In this document: in pieces, positions 1 to 6,617 of the stretch
Numbering within the stretch: the first letter of the stretch is position 1
Layout of the letters: each line of letters opens with the position of its first letter
Source of the DNA: Aureimonas sp. Leaf324
Lineage (GTDB): Bacteria > Pseudomonadota > Alphaproteobacteria > Rhizobiales > Rhizobiaceae
Direction: 5' to 3'
NCBI RefSeq assembly: GCF_001423245.1
Contig: NZ_LMOH01000026.1
Coordinates: 1-64,000 of the forward strand
DNA: 64,000 bases
Program-made: the position numbers and the translations under genes
The notes under the pieces: model-generated
The model's database searches: none
Seen by the model: only the letters and a program-made list of their open reading frames with translations
What the model was told of the DNA's origin: nothing

Positions 1-93
1 CCACACCTCCGGTCGGGCTACGCCCTCCCTACGATGCGGCCCGCGCCGTCCGTCTCATCCTGATTGACGCCCAGTCTCATCCTGTTTGTCGCC
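1..93. mobile_element. End of a probable IS21-family insertion sequence
   Basis: Two 20-bp direct repeats that agree at 18 of 20 positions lie at 52-71 and 74-93, both of the form GTCTCATCCTG.TTG.CGCC. Multiple short direct repeats near the ends, used as transposase binding sites, are typical of IS21-family elements. The element would continue to the left of the window. The DnaQ-like reading frame that follows loses similarity exactly where the inner repeat begins, which supports an insertion junction near 93/94. No transposase gene is in view, so the family assignment is an inference. Confidence 0.5.
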
Positions 94-390
94 GCGCATT
101 TCCACATCGGCTATCGCGACCACTGACTGGCCTGGGAACCTTGAAGCTGAAGGATTTGGTTGTGGAAGCTGCACTTTCCGCAGCACACGGTAATCCCCAG
201 ATGCATGCAGGCATTCCAATGCCGCAAGCTTTTCGTCGGCACTTGGACCTATGCCTAGAAGGGAGGGCTCGGTTTGACTGTCGCCAATGCCCTGGAACGG
301 AACATGGACGCTTCCTCGGCCGAGCACTTGTGTATGCCACGACCCACGCACCCGTACCGATGCGTCAACGTCGTTTCTGAAGTGGACCAT
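94..390 (-). pseudogene. DnaQ-like 3'-5' exonuclease, N-terminal remnant cut by the IS
   Basis: The leftward frame contains the stretch LAALECLHASGDYRVLRKVQ followed by a proline-rich linker and VAIADVEMRGDKQDE. This is how stand-alone DnaQ/PolIII-epsilon-like 3'-5' exonucleases begin: a GDYRVLR segment, then the first exonuclease motif, normally V-D-x-E-T-T-G. The motif is degenerate here (ADVEMRG) and the frame then runs into the IS repeat at 93 and stops at 55. The rest of the exonuclease domain is missing. The start is uncertain; an ATG at 390 is the first plausible one, but the conserved part begins only near 235. The interpretation rests on pattern recognition of a short segment. Confidence 0.5.
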
Positions 391-409
391 GTTGGTACTG
401 CAGTGCTGA

Positions 410-778
410 CTATGATTCGGACGGACTGAGGTTGCGTGATCTTGCGTCACGCTCGGCACGAAACGCCGCCCTCCAATCCGGCACGGCATCAATGGCGTCT
501 CGTAGCCGTATTCGGTGCTTAGCCTTAGTCGACAGCCATTGGTTCGGGAGCTTACGTCGCCTCAACGCGCTCATAGACGCCACAAGCATGATCCCTGTCG
601 GTGCCATCGGCACAACGCCGATACGCCGCTCTTCCAAACCACACAGAATGCTGAATGTTAGAAATGATAGCAGTCGGTCGTCGAGTTCGGAGATATGTGG
701 ATCCACCGACTCACGAACGGCATTCTTTAAAGCACCCCAGAATGCGATATCATTTAGGTTCGGAGCGATGGAAGACAT
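410..778 (-). CDS. Hypothetical protein
   Basis: A 122-residue protein with no family I recognise. It is mixed in character, with a short hydrophobic stretch (LLSFLTFSILCGL) near the middle and a basic, arginine-rich C-terminal third, and no signal peptide. The ATG at 778 is preferred to a TTG one codon upstream; a weak GTAGGGCGG lies upstream. The gene follows the 97-residue gene above it after only 11 bp, so the two are probably co-transcribed. Codon use is less G+C-biased than in the chromosomal genes beyond 8.6 kb. It could be accessory cargo of a mobile element; no function can be given. Confidence 0.45.
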   Translation of the reverse strand: MSSIAPNLNDIAFWGALKNAVRESVDPHISELDDRLLSFLTFSILCGLEERRIGVVPMAPTGIMLVASMSALRRRKLPNQWLSTKAKHRIRLRDAIDAVPDWRAAFRAERDARSRNLSPSES

Positions 779-789
779 CAACGGCCGCC

Positions 790-1083
790 CTACTCATGGT
801 GGAAGGCGCGTAGAGCTGACGTCACCGCCTCCGGGGGTGTGCCGATGTAAATAAGCAGTTCGCGCGATCCGTCGTGCAGGCGCATCATGATCTCTCGTTC
901 TTCTCGCTCTTCCTTGGGAACCTGCAGATGCTGCATAGCTAGCCAGCCGATGTAGGGGACGAGCACATGTGTTCGCGTGCCATCGGACTCCTCTAAGAAG
1001 AGTACCCGACCTTTAACGAGATCCAGCGCCTCCTGGACACGGCCATCGAACCTCTCACGATACCAGGTATGCTCTTCGAACAT
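790..1083 (-). CDS. Hypothetical small protein
   Basis: A 97-residue acidic protein with no recognised family. It begins MFEEHTWYRERFDGRVQEAL and has a central beta-like stretch (RVLFLEESDGTRTHVLVPYI), then a charged segment rich in E and R. No membrane segment or signal peptide is visible. An AAGGG ribosome-binding site sits about 7 bp before the ATG at 1083, and the next gene starts 11 bp after the stop, so this looks like a real two-gene unit. It lies in the A+T-richer island, between the IS remnant and the Tn7-like module. Confidence 0.5.
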   Translation of the reverse strand: MFEEHTWYRERFDGRVQEALDLVKGRVLFLEESDGTRTHVLVPYIGWLAMQHLQVPKEEREEREIMMRLHDGSRELLIYIGTPPEAVTSALRAFHHE

Positions 1084-1144
1084 GATCGACCCTTACTAGA
1101 TGATTAAATATCTCTATTTTTACACGGCATGACGTATTAGAATT

Positions 1145-1438
1145 CTATGATTCCGGTGAATCTCGAATCTCGATAAATCTTCCGACTTCCTCGAACAAAC
1201 GATGATGTTCACTAGCCAAGGCTGCATGGCGAGGATTGGAAGCAAGCTGCTGGACAACGGACAAATCCGCCCCTTTCCGTTCTAAATCCCGAAGAGCACT
1301 GCGCACTTCGGCGAGTTTTCGGGCGCTGGTCTTAATGCGCAGAGCATCACCCAAGGTGAGTTCAGCGAGCTTATCCTCCCTCAGATTGAAGTCCGCTGTG
1401 TTATTACCTTCTCCAGACCTCTTGCACATCAACATCAT
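1145..1438 (-). CDS. Hypothetical small helical protein
   Basis: About 97 residues, predicted from composition to be mainly helical and highly charged (for instance SARKLAEVRSALRDLERKGAD). There is no signal peptide, and no family is recognised. Three ATG codons lie close together at 1438, 1435 and 1429; a GGTAGGA directly upstream of 1438 is better spaced for 1429, so the protein may begin MCKRSGEG. It reads in the same direction as the two genes to its left and the regulator to its right. Possible roles such as a toxin-antitoxin component or an anti-phage accessory cannot be supported from sequence alone. Confidence 0.45.
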   Translation of the reverse strand: MMLMCKRSGEGNNTADFNLREDKLAELTLGDALRIKTSARKLAEVRSALRDLERKGADLSVVQQLASNPRHAALASEHHRLFEEVGRFIEIRDSPES

Positions 1439-1759
1439 TCCTACCGAAGCGGCCTTTTAAGATTGGCGACGAACCAGTCACCGAGGCGACCATCATCCAA
1501 GGATTTCACCCATACTTACTGGAGTCAATGTTTTTATAAATGACTCGATGTCATCTAGAATGACATTGCGACCAGAGTGAAAAATTATAAGCGACTTGTT
1601 GTCTACCTTAATGAATATGGGTATCGGGCTGGTCTTGAATTACATAACGCACCATCTGCGTAAACCTACCGTCAGATAGCACTGAGCATCGGGCGGCCAT
1701 CAATCGCCTCTCCGCCCAGCGTCTTGAGGACACATTGCTTCGGTAGAATTATCGATCGC
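1439..1759. other. Non-coding gap, possible left end of the Tn7-like element
   Basis: No convincing gene is present in these 321 bp, which are A+T-rich. The gap holds a perfect 7-bp inverted repeat (ATGTCAT / ATGACAT around CTAGA) at 1548-1566 and four copies of GCGAC at 1466, 1486, 1568 and 1591. A Tn7-like left end would be expected hereabouts or further left, but no pair of ends with a matching target duplication could be identified. Confidence 0.4.
1548..1566. promoter_or_regulatory. Perfect inverted repeat (7-5-7)
   Basis: The arms ATGTCAT and ATGACAT flank CTAGA. The repeat lies upstream of the 97-residue gene ending at 1145 and downstream of the MerR-like gene. It could be an operator, or part of a transposon end, since the left arm contains TGTCA. 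The palindrome is seen directly; the role is inferred. Confidence 0.35.
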
Positions 1760-2431
1760 TTACAGCACTTTTGAGTGCACGCCGGGCTTTGCGACTTTCG
1801 AATTTGGCATTCCGCGACTGAACACGCGACGAATGACTGGCCCCGCAACGGCTTCACCTGGGTTCTCCTGGAGCAAAACGAGCGGTCTACCTAATGCGTT
1901 GGCGAACCTCACCGACAGAGTCACCAAGTTTATGGTCAAGACCTCGCAAGGGCTTCCAATGTCTGTCCAACTGGGAGGATGAGGCTGGAGAGTGAACGCG
2001 CACCCGTCCGACGAGATCAACAGAGTTCCACCCTCATCACCGTCCCAGCCCGATATCTCTCGAAGCAATACCTCATCAGCCTCGAGTCTTTGATATACGT
2101 CTTCTGACGTCTGAGGGGATCCCGTAAACTCCACAACACCATCCGCATTCATCATTGCATGATGCAACAGCAATGATTGGTATCTATCGGCCAACTCCAA
2201 TGCTTCTGTTTGAGAGGTTCCTCGAGAGCGCAGGATCTTCGCAAGGCAGAACCGAGCCGCATCGTGCGCTGTATAGCTTACTCGCGTGCCGGACTTCTTC
2301 GGCAGCACCCCCCGGCTTCGCCAAAGCCTCTGAAGTTCGGCTGTGAAGCCTGACGCCCGCTCAACCTCGGCAGCGCTGAGGGGATGCCAGGTGACCTGAA
2401 TACGGCCAGTCAGTTCACGCACTCGATCCAT
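1760..2431 (-). CDS. MerR-like transcriptional regulator, divergent from tnsA
   Basis: A 223-residue protein. Residues about 15-70 resemble the winged helix-turn-helix of MerR-type regulators: LSAAEVERASGF, then LQRLWRSRGVLP, then a wing and a tyrosine-containing FTAHD/YTAHDAARF-like segment. The C-terminal two thirds match nothing I know and lack an obvious metal-binding cysteine cluster. The ATG at 2431 is chosen because GGAGAGGTGAA sits just upstream; ATGs at 2452 and 2455 also exist. The gene is back to back with tnsA. MerR-family regulators sit in a similar place in some CRISPR-associated and other Tn7-like transposons, where they repress transposition genes. A regulatory role here is inferred from fold and position. 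Confidence 0.6.
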   Translation of the reverse strand: MDRVRELTGRIQVTWHPLSAAEVERASGFTAELQRLWRSRGVLPKKSGTRVSYTAHDAARFCLAKILRSRGTSQTEALELADRYQSLLLHHAMMNADGVVEFTGSPQTSEDVYQRLEADEVLLREISGWDGDEGGTLLISSDGCAFTLQPHPPSWTDIGSPCEVLTINLVTLSVRFANALGRPLVLLQENPGEAVAGPVIRRVFSRGMPNSKVAKPGVHSKVL

Positions 2432-2501
2432 TTCACCTCTCCGATACGGCATCATTGTTCACGATATGTGCCGGTTGTGCAATACCAGAAAAAACGTATC
2501 A

Positions 2502-2520
2502 TTGACACATATTGGATATG
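2502..2520 (+). promoter_or_regulatory. Putative tns promoter/operator: TTGACA followed by 13-bp palindrome
   Basis: A consensus -35 hexamer TTGACA (2502-2507) is followed at once by the palindrome CATAT-TGG-ATATG (2508-2520). MerR-type regulators bind dyads inside the -35/-10 spacer. No good -10 hexamer is visible, so the promoter is provisional. If it is real, tnsA cannot start at the ATG at 2466 and the downstream GTG at 2586 becomes the likely start. Confidence 0.4.
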
Positions 2521-2585
2521 ACGCGGTTGAAACCTCCGTGGGTATCGGAGGATCCCAAACCCCAGTCGAATGCAGGAACCTCGAT

Positions 2586-3296
2586 GTGAGCCAGATAACG
2601 TCCACAGCCGATGCCGCGATTGCCGATGCATGGGTGCCCCTTAAACCGAGCAGTGCATCACGCGGGGTTCGCGCAAAAAGCTCAGCTTCCGCGCGCGTCT
2701 TTCTCCAAGACGAAGGCAGGGAAGTAATGCTCGAAAGTGCGGCCGAGCATAGGATCAGGCTCGTTCTCAAAGCCCGTCCGGATGTTGCCAAGATCCAAGA
2801 GCAACCGACACCGATCACCTACGTCGACAGCGAGGGTAAGCCGCGCCAACGCACAGTCGATTTTCTGGTGACGCTCACCAGCGGCGAACAGATTGCGGTA
2901 GAGGTCAAAGCGAGCGTCCGGGTTACCGAGAAGCTTCGGAATGAGATCGCTTGCATCGCGGATCAGATGTCCCCGTCATATGCTAGTGGCGTGATCCTCC
3001 TGACGGAAACGTCGACACCGCGGGCTATCGTTACGGACGCATTGCTCTTCGCCTCCGTGAAGCGGGATGCGGACTACGACGCGTACCGCGCGTTGACTGA
3101 CGTAGCACGCGGTTTGGCAAGTCCAATATCGATCCGCGATCTAGGCGCCCGACTGAAGCGACCCACGAGTGGGTTCCGAGCAGTTGTTCGCTTGATCGCC
3201 GAGGGCGTTCTCGAAAGAGTTGAAAGCGTCCCCCTGTCCCTCGACACACTCGTCCGCGCCATGCCCATCGATGACGCGACTGGAGGGACCCCGTGA
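2586..3296 (+). CDS. tnsA: TnsA-like transposon endonuclease
   Basis: Together with TnsB, TnsA excises the element; it cuts the 5' ends of the transposon. The protein has the TnsA restriction-endonuclease-like core: an acidic residue in MLESAAEHRI, an aspartate in RQRTVDFLV and the V-E-V-K motif in EQIAVEVKAS, which together form the E...D...(E/Q)xK active site. A helical C-terminal part follows, which in TnsA contacts TnsC. GTG at 2586 with AGGA 8 bp upstream gives 236 residues, near the family size. An in-frame ATG at 2466 would add 40 residues that look unlike TnsA and would cover the putative promoter. The stop overlaps the GTG start of tnsB by 4 bp. Confidence 0.8.
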   Translation: MSQITSTADAAIADAWVPLKPSSASRGVRAKSSASARVFLQDEGREVMLESAAEHRIRLVLKARPDVAKIQEQPTPITYVDSEGKPRQRTVDFLVTLTSGEQIAVEVKASVRVTEKLRNEIACIADQMSPSYASGVILLTETSTPRAIVTDALLFASVKRDADYDAYRALTDVARGLASPISIRDLGARLKRPTSGFRAVVRLIAEGVLERVESVPLSLDTLVRAMPIDDATGGTP

Positions 3297-5560
3297 ACCC
3301 TAGCACGCTGCGGTATCGCATGGGTCCGCTCGATCGACTATCGATCAACGGAGAGCACTACCGACCGGTTTCGACTGACAGCGACGGCCACGTTCTGTGT
3401 AAGGACGCGGCTCCCGACCACCACATACGCTTTTCGCATAAAGATGTAGCCGACCTGCATGCTACCGGCGCGCTAGTCCGCGACGCCGATCATTTTTCGT
3501 TTGCAGGCGCTCAACACCGGCAGCAAGCTCGAAGCACGCTGCTCAGTCAGATCTCACCGAAACGACAGGACGATTTTCTCCATCGCCTCCGTACGGTGAA
3601 CGCATTTCTGGGTCTCGAACGGCAGGGCGAGGTGACACGCAGTGCGCTAGGATTCCAGAAAGCCGCTACCCTCATTGCCGCTCAACTGCAAAATGAAGAA
3701 TTCGAAGCCGATAAGGAAGAGGCCGACGCTCGTGCTAGCGACGCGAGAGCTGTAGCAGAAGCTCAAGACCTTGCGAGACCGAAAGGCTCGCGGAAGGGCG
3801 TGCGCCGACATGACTCGCGGCGCCCACCGATCGAGCGGCAGAACAGGTTACAGGCCCGAGAACCGGTGAGCGGTCGTACGTTAGCGTCCTGGGTTGGTCG
3901 CTTTGAGAAGAGCGGCGGCGACCCGGTGGGGCTTTGCGACGGATACGGCAATTGCGGTAGCAAGCCGAACCTTGATCCTGTGGTCGAAGTGATGATTGCG
4001 AGGATCATCAAAGATGAGTTCCTTACGGAGAAGCGTCCGTCGATCCGTCATTGTCATCGGTTAGTGACAAGCGCCCTGAGGATAGCGAACATCGAGCGAG
4101 TGCGGGATGGCAGTCCATCCCTGACGGTGCCGAGCTACTCAGCGTTCAAGACACGAGCGAAACAGGTTCCAGCTTTCACTCTCGTACGCACACGTCATGG
4201 GCAGGAAACTGCCGCAACCAAATTCGCTATGTCTTCGGGCGGGGCTGGCGCCTGGCTTCCACTTCAACGTGTAGAGACGGACGAGTGGACCGCTCATGTC
4301 CACCTTATCAAAGGCAGACCTGTCCCCCGGTCCGAACTCGAACACTACCGTGGTCAAGAGGTTGAGACGGTCCGCATTGTAGTAGCAATCGTGATCGATT
4401 GTGCAACTCGCTACATTCTCGGCTTATCAGTCGCCGAAACAGCATCTTCCGATAATGCAAAGAATGCGCTTCGGATGGCGATGTCGGATAAAAGCGCTGT
4501 CGCTCGTGCCGTAGGTGCTGGAAACGAATGGGGACCACACACCGGTATTATGGAGATATTCTCAGATGCCGGATCTTCCTTTGGAAAGACATATCAGATT
4601 GCTGCAATGGGTTTAGGTATAACCCACAGCTGGGGACCAGCCAAACAACCAAAGCTACGCTCGACCCTTGAGCGATTCAACAGGACGCTCGACCAGGTCT
4701 TTCTGCCATTTTTTACTGGTCGTACTTTCAGTAATACTGTTGTTGCGGGTTCTTACAACCCTGAACGAAGAGCATCCTTGACGGTTGTCGATTTCAACAA
4801 CGCTCTAATTCGATTTGTTGTTGATATCTACCATTCCACACCGCATGAAGGGCTGCATGGAAGAACGCCGGAAATGGCATGGCGCGATGCGATAAAAAGC
4901 TACGAGTTCCCTTTTCCACCAAATGGCGACTGCATGCGCGCCAACCTCGGCACCATTTATGAAAGAAAAGTCTCCGGAGAAGGAGTTCACTTCTCCAACA
5001 TACCATACAACTCATCTGAATTGCAACAATTTCGCCTGACCAGCGGCGATAATCAGATCATGATCGCTGTCGACCATAATGATATCAATCATATCTCTGG
5101 TTTATTTAATGGAAAGTGGCAGACTCTTGTATCTCCTGAAAACCGCCTTCAAGGCGTCCCATTGATAACATGGCGGGCGATGCAGAATGACATGAGGCGT
5201 CGTTACAAGGCCGAGGCTGCTGTCAGTAGCGCAACCGTTTTTGCCGCGATTGAACGCATCCAACATACAAGTCGGTCCGCGATCATTGATGCTGGACTTG
5301 GCGCCATCCGCCCATCTGACGAGGAGATCCGTCGGGACGAAGGCACTCTCCGTATCGGCTGGTCAACACCATATGCTCCACCCTCGAGCGGTAACCTCTC
5401 AGACCAAGACCTACTCGCCGTAGGAGAGTTCATCCCCAGCATGGGCCGAACTGTAGCCACCCATAACCACCGGCAGCCGTCAGAACCAGCGCGAGTGGGT
5501 GCAAGCAATAACTCAGTTGGCGATGACGACTCGGATTGGTTCCTCGAAAATGGCGACTGA
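3293..5560 (+). CDS. tnsB: TnsB-like DDE transposase (Mu/Tn7 type)
   Basis: The strand-transfer enzyme of the element, 755 residues, of the retroviral-integrase (rve) superfamily with a Mu-type C-terminal domain. The catalytic triad can be placed at D330 (QRVETDEW), D425 (IFSDAGSSFG) and E460 (RSTLERFNRTLD). The long N-terminal part before about residue 310 would hold the DNA-end-binding helix-turn-helix domains; a basic linker rich in R and K lies near 160-190. It begins with GTG inside the tnsA stop (GTGA overlap), and its own end overlaps tnsC. All catalytic residues are present and there is no frameshift, so the enzyme looks intact. Confidence 0.88.
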   Translation: MNPSTLRYRMGPLDRLSINGEHYRPVSTDSDGHVLCKDAAPDHHIRFSHKDVADLHATGALVRDADHFSFAGAQHRQQARSTLLSQISPKRQDDFLHRLRTVNAFLGLERQGEVTRSALGFQKAATLIAAQLQNEEFEADKEEADARASDARAVAEAQDLARPKGSRKGVRRHDSRRPPIERQNRLQAREPVSGRTLASWVGRFEKSGGDPVGLCDGYGNCGSKPNLDPVVEVMIARIIKDEFLTEKRPSIRHCHRLVTSALRIANIERVRDGSPSLTVPSYSAFKTRAKQVPAFTLVRTRHGQETAATKFAMSSGGAGAWLPLQRVETDEWTAHVHLIKGRPVPRSELEHYRGQEVETVRIVVAIVIDCATRYILGLSVAETASSDNAKNALRMAMSDKSAVARAVGAGNEWGPHTGIMEIFSDAGSSFGKTYQIAAMGLGITHSWGPAKQPKLRSTLERFNRTLDQVFLPFFTGRTFSNTVVAGSYNPERRASLTVVDFNNALIRFVVDIYHSTPHEGLHGRTPEMAWRDAIKSYEFPFPPNGDCMRANLGTIYERKVSGEGVHFSNIPYNSSELQQFRLTSGDNQIMIAVDHNDINHISGLFNGKWQTLVSPENRLQGVPLITWRAMQNDMRRRYKAEAAVSSATVFAAIERIQHTSRSAIIDAGLGAIRPSDEEIRRDEGTLRIGWSTPYAPPSSGNLSDQDLLAVGEFIPSMGRTVATHNHRQPSEPARVGASNNSVGDDDSDWFLENGD

Positions 5561-6617
5561 CGAAGCAAGCACGGGCAACGAACATTCCCGGTCAGGAACA
5601 ATGCGCGCCATAACCGCCGCCATGAGCGAAACGGAATGGGATCGTATCCACGCTGACGAAACATCCAACGCTACATTCATCGAAACCGACCGCCTTCATC
5701 GATTGCGCGAACATGTCGGTGAGTTGCTGCGGAGGACTGCCACGCGTAGGGACTCTAGTCAGAGCCTCGATAGCTCGAACCGCGTCGCGGGCCGAGCGCT
5801 CTTTTGCGTAGGAGATGCAGGTTCCGGAAAGACCGTCACGCTTCGGCGGGCAATTCTGTCGTTCTCAGCGCTTCGTCCTGTCGACGAAGGGGAACCCCGT
5901 CGGCCAATCCTGTCCATCAACGCACCAGATCAGCCTAGTCTGAACGCCATATACGGACGCCTACTTCAGTGCATGGACTACCCCTCCATGGCTGCGCGAT
6001 CGACCGAAGTCCTGCGTCAGCGCTTCCTCGCACAGTCCGAGCGCCTGGGTGTTGTGCTCATACACATTGATGATGCTGCGAACATGACTGTTGGACAGGA
6101 CGCATTTCGAGCACGACGTTCGGCCCAGAAAATCGCGGCGTGCTTGCGAAGCTTGATGGAGGAGGAACCACCCTTCTCGTTGATCGTCTCTGGCTTGGAG
6201 CCCACGCTACAGCTGCTGGAGCACGATGACGCGCTGGCGCGCCGCGCACAGCAAGTAGGGCTCTCTCGGGTTCGGCCTCAAGAACATAAGGTCATTGCCC
6301 ATGCGCTTCACCTGAGGGCGAAGGACCTGGGGTTAGTTTTTTCCCCCGATCGAGATCTGATCGGTCGCTTGGTTCATGCAGCCAATCAGCAGTTCGGCTT
6401 ATCCTTCGAACTGGCCTGGCACGCCATCGCGCTTGCACAAGCCGTCGGCGCGACCGAACTCGGGGCGTGCCATTTCGCCGACGCTTACTTTCGACGAACC
6501 AGCTGCCACCCGGGGCTGAATGTCTTCGAAGCACCGGACTGGGAACGGATCGATACGACCGCGATCATACCGAAGCTCGTAGATGATCCTTCTGTTACGC
6601 TGCGTAGGAGGCGTTGA
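5550..6617 (+). CDS. tnsC: TnsC-like AAA+ ATPase transposition regulator
   Basis: The ATP-dependent switch that bridges the target selector and the TnsAB transposase. The Walker A motif GDAGSGKT is near residues 88-95 and the Walker B is VLIHIDDAANM near 169-179, both well formed; an arginine-rich segment follows (ALARRAQQVGLSRVRP). At about 355 residues it is in the size range of TnsC/TniB proteins. The start is uncertain: the ATG at 5550 overlaps the tnsB stop by 11 bp, while a GTG at 5499 would add 17 residues and ATG 5523 is also possible. The end overlaps the tniQ start by one base (TGATG), so translation is probably coupled. Confidence 0.82.
   Translation: MATDEASTGNEHSRSGTMRAITAAMSETEWDRIHADETSNATFIETDRLHRLREHVGELLRRTATRRDSSQSLDSSNRVAGRALFCVGDAGSGKTVTLRRAILSFSALRPVDEGEPRRPILSINAPDQPSLNAIYGRLLQCMDYPSMAARSTEVLRQRFLAQSERLGVVLIHIDDAANMTVGQDAFRARRSAQKIAACLRSLMEEEPPFSLIVSGLEPTLQLLEHDDALARRAQQVGLSRVRPQEHKVIAHALHLRAKDLGLVFSPDRDLIGRLVHAANQQFGLSFELAWHAIALAQAVGATELGACHFADAYFRRTSCHPGLNVFEAPDWERIDTTAIIPKLVDDPSVTLRRRR

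Noticed and set aside
55-492. An intact 145-residue gene at the left edge
   Set aside because: Its C-terminal residues come from the IS repeats, and only the middle resembles an exonuclease start, so it is treated as a remnant.
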